A stretch of DNA of 64,000 nucleotides from assembly GCF_007990635.1 (NCBI RefSeq), contig NZ_AP019846.1, positions 124,001 to 188,000 of the forward strand. The letters are read 5' to 3'. Position numbers and translations under genes: made by a program. This document shows positions 33,940 through 41,735 of this stretch, one piece after another. Every line of letters begins with the position of its first letter. Positions within the stretch are counted from its first letter, which is position 1. Origin of the DNA: Leptotrichia hongkongensis. GTDB lineage: Bacteria > Fusobacteriota > Fusobacteriia > Fusobacteriales > Leptotrichiaceae. The notes beneath the pieces are model-generated. The model searched no databases, was not told the origin of the DNA, and saw only the letters and a program-made list of their open reading frames with translations.

Positions 33940-35139
33940 ATGGGAATAATTTTTACAATAGTAATTTTGGGATTAATTGTATTTTTGCATGAATTGGGGC
34001 ATTTTGCAACGGCTAAATATTTTGGGATGCCTGTTACTGAGTTTGCGATTGGAATGGGGCCAAAGATTTTTTCGTTAAAAAAGAATGAGACGACTTATTC
34101 AATCAGAATTTTACCTTTAGGAGGATTTGTTAATATTGAGGGAATGCAGCCTGAAAGGTTTGATTTGGAAGTATTTAAGAAGGAAAAAATGGATGAAATT
34201 ATTGAGGAATTGAAAAATGAAACAGGTAACAAGTATAATGATAATGAAATTGAAGATGAAATATTTGTTGATGAAGTGGAAAGAAGGCTTAGCAAGGTTG
34301 TAGAAAAGGAATTAAAGAGACAGGAAAATATTCAAAAAAATGGATTTTTTGCAAAGTCGCCATTTAGCAGATTTGTTGTGCTGATTGCGGGAGTTGTGAT
34401 GAACTTTATCTCTGCATTGGTAGTATTATTTATAATTCTTTCAGTAGCAGGAGTGCTGCCGCCTAAATATTCTCAAGCTATAGTTGGAGGAGTTGAGCAA
34501 AGTTCAAAAGTAAATGGAAGATTGAAGGTAAATGATAAGATTTTGGCAATTAATGGTAAAAATATATCCAATTGGAGTGAAATGACAAAAAGAATTGGAG
34601 AAATTAGTAAAAATTATAAAAATGAAGATATAGCTCTAAAAATCTTGAGAGATAATAAGGAAATTACTGAAAATGTAAAATTAACTTACAACAAGGAAGT
34701 AAAGGGAAACATACTTGGAGTACATCTGTTAAGCCAAAAATCAACATTTGGAGAAAGAGTAAAAATTAGTTTTTCTATGTTTGGAGATTATTTTAAAATG
34801 ACACTTGATGGTGTGAGAATGCTTATAACAGGAAAAGTGGCAATGAAGGAGATGACAGGGCCTGTAGGACTTCCTAAGATAGTTGGCGAGGCTTATGGGC
34901 AAGGAGGGATTTTTGCCATGCTTGGAGTATTTGTATTAATTTCCATAAATATTGGAATTATGAACTTGCTTCCAATTCCAGCGCTTGATGGGGGAAGACT
35001 GATATTTGTCATTCCTGAATTTTTTGGAATAAAAGTAAATAAAAAAATAGAAGAAAAAATACATATGATTGGGATGATATTTTTGCTTGTATTGATGTTA
35101 GTTATTGTATTTTTTGATGTTACTAAGTATTTTCAATAG
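33940..35139 (+). CDS. rseP: RseP-type intramembrane zinc protease
   Basis: A site-2 protease of 399 residues that in other Gram-negatives cleaves anti-sigma factors or remnant signal peptides. The zinc motif HELGH is at 17-21 in the first helix; a PDZ domain lies around 175-265 (VNGRLKVNDKILAINGKNISNWSEM); the third ligand motif NLLPIPALDGGRLI is near residue 345. A charged insertion of about 60 residues (EVFKKEKMDEIIEELKNE...) follows the first membrane segment, a variable site in this family. ATG 33940 follows AGGAGA. It is 17 bp upstream of the ABC1 kinase gene. Confidence 0.93.
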   Translation: MGIIFTIVILGLIVFLHELGHFATAKYFGMPVTEFAIGMGPKIFSLKKNETTYSIRILPLGGFVNIEGMQPERFDLEVFKKEKMDEIIEELKNETGNKYNDNEIEDEIFVDEVERRLSKVVEKELKRQENIQKNGFFAKSPFSRFVVLIAGVVMNFISALVVLFIILSVAGVLPPKYSQAIVGGVEQSSKVNGRLKVNDKILAINGKNISNWSEMTKRIGEISKNYKNEDIALKILRDNKEITENVKLTYNKEVKGNILGVHLLSQKSTFGERVKISFSMFGDYFKMTLDGVRMLITGKVAMKEMTGPVGLPKIVGEAYGQGGIFAMLGVFVLISINIGIMNLLPIPALDGGRLIFVIPEFFGIKVNKKIEEKIHMIGMIFLLVLMLVIVFFDVTKYFQ

Positions 35140-35156
35140 AGAGGAAAATAAATTAG

Positions 35157-36800
35157 ATGGTAGATTTTATACAGAAAACAAAAAGGCTTGTAAAGCTTTC
35201 TTCAGTAATTGCTCAATATGGATTTGATGAACTATTTAAAAGGGGAGACTTGGAAAAGTATATTCCTGGAAATATAAAAAGAAGATATAGTGACAAAATT
35301 GATGAAATAAATTCTTATACTTTTTATGAAAGAATAAGAATGGCGATTGAGGAAATGGGGCCTGTATATGTAAAATTTGGGCAAATGTTAAGTAATCGAA
35401 AAGACATTTTACCTGAAGAAATGCTTTTACAGCTTCAAAAATTACAAGATAGTGTGGAGATTGAAGAAGTAGATGTAAGAAAAAAAATGAATCTCGAACT
35501 TGGAATAGAAGTAGATGATTATTTTTCTGAAATAGAGGAAGAGCCGATGGCATCAGCTTCAATAGGGCAGGTGTTTAGAGGAAAATTAAAAAATGGGGAA
35601 AAAGTTGTTGTAAAGATTCAAAGAGAAAATATAAAGCCTGTAATTGAAGCAGATTTGGAAATTATGAAAAATCTTGCAAAAGCTTTGGAAAATTATTATG
35701 AAGAAATGAAAAAAATGAATATTGTAGATGTTGTGGAAAGTTTTGAAAAAATGCTCAATGATGAGCTTTCACTTAGTAACGAGCTTCGTAATATAGAGCG
35801 TTTTGCAAATAATTTTAAAGGGGACGAGAGAATTCACGTTCCAATCGTATACAAACATCTTTCCAATAACCACGTTCTTACAATGGAAATGATAGAAGGC
35901 TTTAAAATTACTGATAAGGAAAAAATAGTAGAAATAGGTAAAAAACCTGAAGAAGTTGCAAGAACTGGACTTGATTTGTATTTGGTACAGTTTTTAAAAC
36001 ATGGATTTTTTCATGCTGATCCCCATCCTGGTAATATTTTTATAAAGGAAAATGGGCAAATTGCATTTATTGATTTTGGTGCAATGGGCAGGCTTTATCC
36101 AAATGAGCGAGAACTTTTAATAAATTTGATTATTTATTCATTGAAAAAAGATGTAAAAAAAATGATTGAAACTATACGAAAACTGGCTATAAAATTTGAA
36201 GTTGCAGATGAAAGAAAGTTTGAGCGGGAACTTTACGGATTAATTGAGATGGTGGACGGGAATTCATTGGAAAGTATAGATATTGTTACGATTTTTGAAA
36301 AGGCAAGGAAAATATTCAGCGATAACCAAATTCTGCTTTCTGAAGATATTTACCTATTAATAAAGGGAATTGGTCAAATTGAAGGAATTGGTCGGCATTT
36401 GAATCCAAGTCTTAATATAACAAGAATTATGCAGCCATATATGGATAAAATAGCAAGAGAGCGGATGAATCCAGTAAATATTTTTAAAAAGGGAGCAGAA
36501 AAATTGGAAACCTTTTCTGATAACTGGTTAACTTTACCTACAGATTTAAAAAATATTTTGGAAAAAATTCAAAAAAATGAATTAAAACATAAGCATGAAA
36601 TAATTGGTTTTGAGAAATTTCAAAAAACTTTTGAGCAATTAGTACTGGCAATTATTATTTCATCAATATTTGTGGGTTCATCAATACTAGCTCTAGCAAA
36701 CATTCCTCCAAAAATATTTGGAATTTCTGGATTGGGATTATTAGGATTTGTTATTGCAGGAATTATGGGAGTAAATTTATTTTTTAAAAGTAAAAAATAA
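35157..36800 (+). CDS. ABC1/UbiB family atypical kinase
   Basis: A 547-residue protein-kinase-like ATPase of the AarF/UbiB/ADCK group. The family's KxGQ motif appears as VYVKFGQMLSNRKDILPEE, the A-rich loop as ASASIGQVFRGKLKNGEKVVVKIQR, and the catalytic/metal sites as HGFFHADPHPGNIF and IDFGAMG. Two hydrophobic helices end the chain, anchoring it to the inner membrane. UbiB supports ubiquinone synthesis in proteobacteria; quinone-poor anaerobes also have homologues, where the role is probably in lipid or isoprenoid handling. Start ATG 35157, 17 bp after rseP, so cotranscribed. Confidence 0.9.
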   Translation: MVDFIQKTKRLVKLSSVIAQYGFDELFKRGDLEKYIPGNIKRRYSDKIDEINSYTFYERIRMAIEEMGPVYVKFGQMLSNRKDILPEEMLLQLQKLQDSVEIEEVDVRKKMNLELGIEVDDYFSEIEEEPMASASIGQVFRGKLKNGEKVVVKIQRENIKPVIEADLEIMKNLAKALENYYEEMKKMNIVDVVESFEKMLNDELSLSNELRNIERFANNFKGDERIHVPIVYKHLSNNHVLTMEMIEGFKITDKEKIVEIGKKPEEVARTGLDLYLVQFLKHGFFHADPHPGNIFIKENGQIAFIDFGAMGRLYPNERELLINLIIYSLKKDVKKMIETIRKLAIKFEVADERKFERELYGLIEMVDGNSLESIDIVTIFEKARKIFSDNQILLSEDIYLLIKGIGQIEGIGRHLNPSLNITRIMQPYMDKIARERMNPVNIFKKGAEKLETFSDNWLTLPTDLKNILEKIQKNELKHKHEIIGFEKFQKTFEQLVLAIIISSIFVGSSILALANIPPKIFGISGLGLLGFVIAGIMGVNLFFKSKK

Positions 36801-36870
36801 GTACTGGCAAAATAAAAACTATTTTTTTAGGACTATAATTAGTCAATTTAAAAAATAAAGGAGAGCTGCC

Positions 36871-37542
36871 ATGGAAAATAATGTTTTATTAGCAACATTT
36901 GAAAATCAGCTAAGCGCATTTGAGGCTCTAGCTGACATAAAGACAAAATATTCAGGGGAAAATTATGTAATTACTCAGGCTGCAGTTGTAAGAAAGGAAG
37001 ACGATAAGCTGAGTTTCAAGGATGGATTTGAAGTAAATGCAAATGGAAATATAGGATTTTTAAATGGAGGGCTTCTTGGAGGCCTTATTGGAATTATCGG
37101 AGGTCCGTTGGGAGTTATTTTTGGTGGAGCAGTAGGAGCTATGATAGGTGAAAGCCAAGGTGAAAAGGCTGACAAAAAAATAATAAGCATATTTGAAGAT
37201 GTTTCAAAACACCTTGTAAATAATCATTATGCGTTGATTTTACTAACTTCCGAATCAGGGAATACAGAACTGGATAATTTTTTGAATAAATATAATCCTG
37301 AAACAATCCTTCGAAAAGATGCCAAAGTTGTTCAGAAAGATTTAGAATTTGCAAAAGAATATGAATCAAAACTAAAAACAGATATCGAATATAAGGAATT
37401 AAAGGAAAGATTTGAAAGCAAATCAAAAGAAGTAAAAGAAAATTTAGCTGATTTTTCAGAAAAGATAAAAGCTAACGCAGAAGCATTTACAGAAGATTTG
37501 ACAAAATTTGTATTGGATTTGAAAAATAAATTTAAAAACTAG
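36871..37542 (+). CDS. DUF1269-like glycine-zipper membrane protein
   Basis: A 223-residue protein with a DUF1269-like N-terminal domain (VLLATFENQLSAFEALADIKT...VITQAAVVRKEDDKL) and a central glycine zipper (GFLNGGLLGGLIGIIGGPLGVIFGGAVGAMIGESQ cut here into pieces: GGLLGGLIGIIGG and GVIFGGAVGAMIG). The last 75 residues are a charged helix with coiled-coil character. Family members are associated with stress and membrane permeability, but no mechanism is known. ATG 36871 follows AAAGGAG. TATAAT at 36834-36839 may belong to its promoter; a terminator follows. Confidence 0.75.
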   Translation: MENNVLLATFENQLSAFEALADIKTKYSGENYVITQAAVVRKEDDKLSFKDGFEVNANGNIGFLNGGLLGGLIGIIGGPLGVIFGGAVGAMIGESQGEKADKKIISIFEDVSKHLVNNHYALILLTSESGNTELDNFLNKYNPETILRKDAKVVQKDLEFAKEYESKLKTDIEYKELKERFESKSKEVKENLADFSEKIKANAEAFTEDLTKFVLDLKNKFKN

Positions 37543-37549
37543 AGAAAAT

Positions 37550-37579
37550 ACAGGGGTAGAAATTTTATCCCTGTTTTTA
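37550..37579 (+). terminator. Terminator after the DUF1269-like gene
   Basis: ACAGGGGTA (37550-37558) pairs with TATCCCTGT (37566-37574), including one G-T, then TTTTTAA. Confidence 0.85.
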
Positions 37580-37661
37580 AATTAAAATATATTTGAAATA
37601 CAGAACTGTTAAGTTTATAGAAGCAAAAAATTATACTTAATGTAGATATGTGGAGGTTTAG

Positions 37662-37948
37662 ATACAAAAGAAAAATGTAAATTTAACAATAAAAGAGTTT
37701 GTGTTTAAAAAATTTCCTGTGGAATTAAAAGTTATTTTCGTTATTGCCATTATAGTTAATATAACTTGTTTAGTATTTAATTTTTGAGGTAAAAAAATTT
37801 CGGGAATGAAATATTTTCAATAAGTATGTTCTTTTTTTAGGTTACTGGATATTTTGTTATTTGACTAGAAGAAAAGAGCTAAAAATAGAAAATGGGAATT
37901 TTACTAGTATAAAAAAAATATTTGGGGAGAAAAATGATAAATTTATTT
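37662..37948 (+). pseudogene. Possible remnant of a small membrane protein gene
   Basis: Between the terminator and marR an open stretch from about 37662 encodes KEFVFKKFPVELKVIFVIAIIVNITCLVFNF before TGA at 37785-37787, a plausible membrane helix. After a frame change, a second stretch reads KYVLFLGYWIFCYLTRRKELKIENGNFTSIKKIF, ending past the MarR start codon. GGAGG at 37652-37656 precedes the first part. The two pieces look like one decayed two-helix protein, but no homologue was recognised, and chance cannot be excluded. Confidence 0.35.
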
Positions 37949-38353
37949 GAATTAGTAGAAGATATAGATAAGAAATTTTTAGAAAAATATTATGAAATTT
38001 TTGAAAGTATGGAAGAAAAGGTAGAGTTATCTAAAAGGGATTTCCATTATTTGCGAATAATTTTTGAAGCACAAAAAATAAACTTGACTGAGTTTTCAAA
38101 AAGGTCTAAAGTGTCAAAACCTGCAGTAACAAAAATAATAAACAAATATCTACAAAAGGGATATGTAATAAAAGAAGTTTCAGAAGAAGATAAAAGATTT
38201 TCATATATACAGCTTTTGGATGGAATGAAAATGTTTTTAGGAAAAAATCAGCAAATTGCAAACAGTATATATGAAAGTTTCTTAAATGTATTAGATAAAA
38301 ATGAAAGAGAACAGTTAAAAAAACTATTAGTAAAAATAAAAAGTAATTTTTAA
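37934..38353 (+). CDS. MarR family transcriptional regulator
   Basis: A 139-residue winged-helix DNA-binding protein. The helix-turn-helix reads INLTEFSKRSKVSKPAVTKIINKYLQKGYVIKEVSEEDKRFSYIQLLDGM, with the wing at EEDKRFSYI, typical of MarR. ATG 37934 (MINLFELVED) is behind GGGGAG; the longer TTG reading at 37922 would overlap that site. It precedes a TetR-efflux operon by about 150 bp but is separated from it by the efflux promoter. Ligand unknown; control of the neighbouring pump is possible but unproven. Confidence 0.88.
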   Translation: MINLFELVEDIDKKFLEKYYEIFESMEEKVELSKRDFHYLRIIFEAQKINLTEFSKRSKVSKPAVTKIINKYLQKGYVIKEVSEEDKRFSYIQLLDGMKMFLGKNQQIANSIYESFLNVLDKNEREQLKKLLVKIKSNF

Positions 38354-38434
38354 AAAATAAATAAGAAAAAATGACAAAAATCTGAAAATATGATTTATAT
38401 CCGTATTTTAATGGATTTCTAAGTAGAAAAATGA

Positions 38435-38463
38435 TTGACAAAATAGAAAAAAAATTATATTAT
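38435..38463 (+). promoter_or_regulatory. Promoter of the TetR-efflux operon
   Basis: TTGACA (38435-38440) and TATTAT (38458-38463), 17 bp apart. A second TATAAT at 38466-38471 is too far from a -35. Confidence 0.8.
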
Positions 38464-38470
38464 ATTATAA

Positions 38471-38484
38471 TGACTTACGGGTCA
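38471..38484 (+). promoter_or_regulatory. Candidate TetR operator
   Basis: TGACTTACGGGTCA (38471-38484) is a short inverted repeat (TGAC/GTCA) placed just downstream of the -10, over the likely transcription start. TetR-family repressors usually bind such sites in their own promoters. Assignment to the adjacent regulator is inferred from position. Confidence 0.5.
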
Positions 38485-38509
38485 ATCTTGATTGTTAGGT
38501 GGGAGATAC

Positions 38510-39136
38510 TTGGAAAAAAAGAAGAGTGTAAAAATCCAGAAAAGAAAGAAAATAATAGATAAAGAATGGGAATTATTTATAAAAAATGGATATGAGGAAA
38601 CAAAGGTTGAGGATATTACAAGGGAGTTAGAGATATCTAAAGGGAGTTTTTATACATATTTTGCAACAAAAGATGAATTATTGTATGAGATTTTGGAAAA
38701 AATAAAAAAGAAAATAATAAATGTTCTTGGGGCTATAGATATTAGTCAGCAGCCAGATAAGGTTTTAGAAGATTATGTAAGAGCTAAAATGAATAGTGCC
38801 GTTCAACTTTTGAACAATATGAGATTAAATATTGTTCAAAAAAATGTGTTAAATCCTAAATTAAGGAATTTCTTTGAAGAATTGCGGGAAATATCTGTTA
38901 ATTTTATAAAAATAAATATTGTTGAAAAATTTAATAAGAAAAATGGTAATAAATATAATTTACAAATCATATCAGAATTCATATTAATATCAGTAGAAGA
39001 ATTTTTATTTGACGAACTTGTCTTGAAAAGTTTTAGAAACATGAAGGAAGATGAGATAATCAATATAAAAAATACAGATAAAATTGAAATATCATTGAAA
39101 GAAATAACAAAATTTATAAATAATGCATTAAAATAA
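38510..39136 (+). CDS. TetR/AcrR family transcriptional regulator
   Basis: A 208-residue regulator. The N-terminal helix-turn-helix reads IIDKEWELFIKNGYEETKVEDITRELEISKGSFYTYFATKDELLYEIL, the standard TetR pattern; the remaining helices form a ligand domain without recognisable specificity. The start was placed at TTG 38510 (MEKKKSVKIQKRKK) since GGTGGGAG is 5-10 nt upstream; a TTG at 38492 has no binding site. It is the first gene of the operon with tolC-like, adaptor, RND and PII-like genes, 21 bp before the tolC-like gene, and probably represses it. Confidence 0.9.
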   Translation: MEKKKSVKIQKRKKIIDKEWELFIKNGYEETKVEDITRELEISKGSFYTYFATKDELLYEILEKIKKKIINVLGAIDISQQPDKVLEDYVRAKMNSAVQLLNNMRLNIVQKNVLNPKLRNFFEELREISVNFIKINIVEKFNKKNGNKYNLQIISEFILISVEEFLFDELVLKSFRNMKEDEIINIKNTDKIEISLKEITKFINNALK

Positions 39137-39157
39137 GTTCAGGAAGGAAAACAGAAA

Positions 39158-40432
39158 ATGAAAAAAAATAAAAACAAAATAGCAGTAACAGTGTTACTCC
39201 TATTAATGTCAATTCCTAATTTTGCACAAAAAATAACTATTCAGGAAGCGGCAGAAATGGCGGTAAAAAATAATAAAGATATAAAAATTGGAATGCTGGA
39301 AGTAGATAGAGGGCAAATTGATGTTAGCAGAACTTGGAAACAGAAATTTTTCAAAGTAAGCTACAATGCTTCGGCAAACGCCTACTTTAAAGATATCATA
39401 TCAAAGAAGACTGGAGAAGCATATCAGCAATACTTATCACTATCACAGCCAATTTATACAGGCGGGAAATTAAGACTTGGAAATGAAATTAGTAAGGACA
39501 ACTTAAAATTAGCAGAATTGAAACTGGATAAAACAAAAAAAGATACAGTTTTGAGTACTGTTCAAGCGTACATTGATGTATATGATGCGATTAGTACACT
39601 TGGAGTTTTACAAAAGTCTAAGGAAGCGCTAGATGAGAATTATAAAATTCAGACTGAGAAATATAAATTAAGAATGGTTACAAAGCCTGAATATAGAGAA
39701 GCAGAACGAAGCATAAAAGCTATAGAGGCACAAATTGTGGAACAACAGGGGAATATTGAAATAGCAAAGGAATCTTTAGGAATATTAATTGGGGTGTCGA
39801 ATCCAAGCAGTATTGAAATAGTGCCGTTTGGGGTGGAAGATAATTTTACCAAGACGATTGACCTATCAAAGGATATGGAAAAATTGACAACACAAAATAC
39901 TGAGTATAAAATCGCACAAAAGCAAATTGATATAAGCAGAAAAAATACAAAACTTGAAAAATCAAGTTTTCATCCAACAATTAACGGAACGTTAAGCTAT
40001 GGGGCATTACGATCACAAGATAAATTGAAAAATGTATTTGAAACAAAGAATCTATCATCAGCTGCGGGAGTAACATTTACTTGGGATATTTTTGACTGGG
40101 GTAAAAGAAAAGAAGATGTAAGATATGCTCAAAAAACTGAAGAAATTGCAGAAGTTAAATCAGGACAGACGTTGGATCAGGTAAGGGCAAATATGAAAAA
40201 AACATATTATCAGCTACAGGCACTTGAAAAAAGTTTGGAAGCATTGAAGGTGGCTGTGGAAAGTGCAGAAGAAACTTATGAACTGGAAAAGGAAAGATAT
40301 AACTATAACTTGATAACAATGAATAATTTACTTGATGCAGAGGCGAAATTGAGACAAAGCCGTGTAAATTATGCGACTTCAAAACTTAAGTATTATTATC
40401 TTGTGTCACAATACGGAGCTTTTCTTGATTAA
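39158..40432 (+). CDS. TolC-family outer-membrane efflux protein
   Basis: The outer-membrane exit duct of the tripartite pump. A signal peptide (about 1-24, ending NFAQK) precedes two tandem TolC repeats: helices such as EAAEMAVKNNKDIKIGMLEVDRG and KLRLGNEISKDNLKLAELKLDKTKK in the first half, and KSLEALKVAVESAEETYELEKERYNYNLITMNNLLDAEAKLRQSRVNYATSKLKYYYLVSQYG in the second, the latter being the family's conserved C-terminal helix pattern. 424 residues. AGGAAGG precedes ATG 39158. Confidence 0.9.
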   Translation: MKKNKNKIAVTVLLLLMSIPNFAQKITIQEAAEMAVKNNKDIKIGMLEVDRGQIDVSRTWKQKFFKVSYNASANAYFKDIISKKTGEAYQQYLSLSQPIYTGGKLRLGNEISKDNLKLAELKLDKTKKDTVLSTVQAYIDVYDAISTLGVLQKSKEALDENYKIQTEKYKLRMVTKPEYREAERSIKAIEAQIVEQQGNIEIAKESLGILIGVSNPSSIEIVPFGVEDNFTKTIDLSKDMEKLTTQNTEYKIAQKQIDISRKNTKLEKSSFHPTINGTLSYGALRSQDKLKNVFETKNLSSAAGVTFTWDIFDWGKRKEDVRYAQKTEEIAEVKSGQTLDQVRANMKKTYYQLQALEKSLEALKVAVESAEETYELEKERYNYNLITMNNLLDAEAKLRQSRVNYATSKLKYYYLVSQYGAFLD

Positions 40433-40468
40433 TCGGATTTAAAATATGAAAATAGGAGGAAATAAATA

Positions 40469-41584
40469 ATGAAATTATATAATAAAAAAATCGTAGTGGC
40501 ATTGGCAGTACTTGTAATGTTTACTATATCTTGCGGGAAAAAGAAAAAAGCAGAAGTTGTCAATGCAAGACCTGTAAAAGTGCAAGTTATTGGACAAAAC
40601 TCAATTTCTTTAGGATATACAGCAAGCGGTACTTTGAAGGGAATCGAGGAAGTACCGTATACAGCGACTTCATCAGGAGAGATAGTTGTCATAAATGCAA
40701 AAAATGGGGATAGTGTAAATGCTGGTCAGGTAATAGTGTCAATTGATAATCAAGCTGCAAGATCAAATGTGAGAAGTGCAGCTTCAAATGTGAATACAGC
40801 CTCATCAAACATTAGTTCAGCACAAGCAGCACTTGAAGAAGCTAGAATCAATTACGAAAAATATAATATGCTTTATAATAAGAGGCTAGTAACCGAAACA
40901 GACTATTTAAAGGCAAAAACTAATTATGATGCTGCAAGAGCCCAGTTAAATGCCTCAAAAAACAGCCTAAGCTCAGCACGGGCAGCACTGGATTCGGCAA
41001 ATGACACAAATAGAAAATCCGTAATAAAGACAAATACAACGGGAACTATTGCAAATATGAAGCTGGAACTCCATCAGCAAACATCAGCTGGAAGTGCCTT
41101 GTTTACTGTGGTAAATGAATCGGAAATGCAACTGGAAGTGGGAGTTTCACCAGAAGTAATAAATAAAATCCATGTAGGGACACAGGCAAAAGTAAAAGTT
41201 GACGAACTACAAGGGGAAGAACTGGTAGGAACAGTTTATGAAGTATCTGCCGCAGCAAGCAGTGCAACAAGACAATTTACTGTAAAAATTAAAATTCCTA
41301 ATCCAGATAGAAGGCTAAAAAGTGGAATGTATGGAACAGCAAGTATAGATACTGGTGCTGAAAACGGATTAGTTATCCCTAAAAAAGCCATTGTTGTAAG
41401 AGGGGTAGAGCAAGTTGTTTATATAGTTCAAAATGGTAAGGCTATTGCTATTCCTATAAAAATTACAAATCAAAATCAGGATTATGCAGCAGTTACAGGA
41501 AATGGATTAACAAGTGGAGTAGAATTAATAGTAGACGGACAAAATGTTGTGCAATCTAATGAAGCAGTTAGAAAAGTGCAATAA
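40469..41584 (+). CDS. RND efflux periplasmic adaptor lipoprotein
   Basis: The membrane-fusion protein linking the RND pump to the TolC-like duct. The signal peptide ends in FTISC, lipidated at Cys22. A biotinyl-lipoyl half-motif (GEIVVINAKNGDSVNAGQVIVSID) and its partner (VIKTNTTGTIANMKLELHQQTSAGSALFTVV) flank a long Ala/Ser-rich alpha hairpin (about 90-170); beta-barrel and membrane-proximal parts follow (GTQAKVKVDELQGEELVGTVYEVSAAA; LKSGMYGTASID). 371 residues. AGGAGG precedes ATG 40469. An inverted repeat CAGTCA/TGACTG (about 41624 and 41665) lies in the 151-bp gap before the pump gene. Confidence 0.92.
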   Translation: MKLYNKKIVVALAVLVMFTISCGKKKKAEVVNARPVKVQVIGQNSISLGYTASGTLKGIEEVPYTATSSGEIVVINAKNGDSVNAGQVIVSIDNQAARSNVRSAASNVNTASSNISSAQAALEEARINYEKYNMLYNKRLVTETDYLKAKTNYDAARAQLNASKNSLSSARAALDSANDTNRKSVIKTNTTGTIANMKLELHQQTSAGSALFTVVNESEMQLEVGVSPEVINKIHVGTQAKVKVDELQGEELVGTVYEVSAAASSATRQFTVKIKIPNPDRRLKSGMYGTASIDTGAENGLVIPKKAIVVRGVEQVVYIVQNGKAIAIPIKITNQNQDYAAVTGNGLTSGVELIVDGQNVVQSNEAVRKVQ

Positions 41585-41735
41585 TTTTTACTATTGATGA
41601 CGAAATTAATATTTTTTATAATCAGTCAGACAGATTTTGAAAGTTTAATGTTTCTAGATTCGTTTGACTGTATTTATAAAAACAGAGATAAAATGAATTT
41701 AAAACAGAAGCAAAAATAAAATTAAGGAGAAAAAA

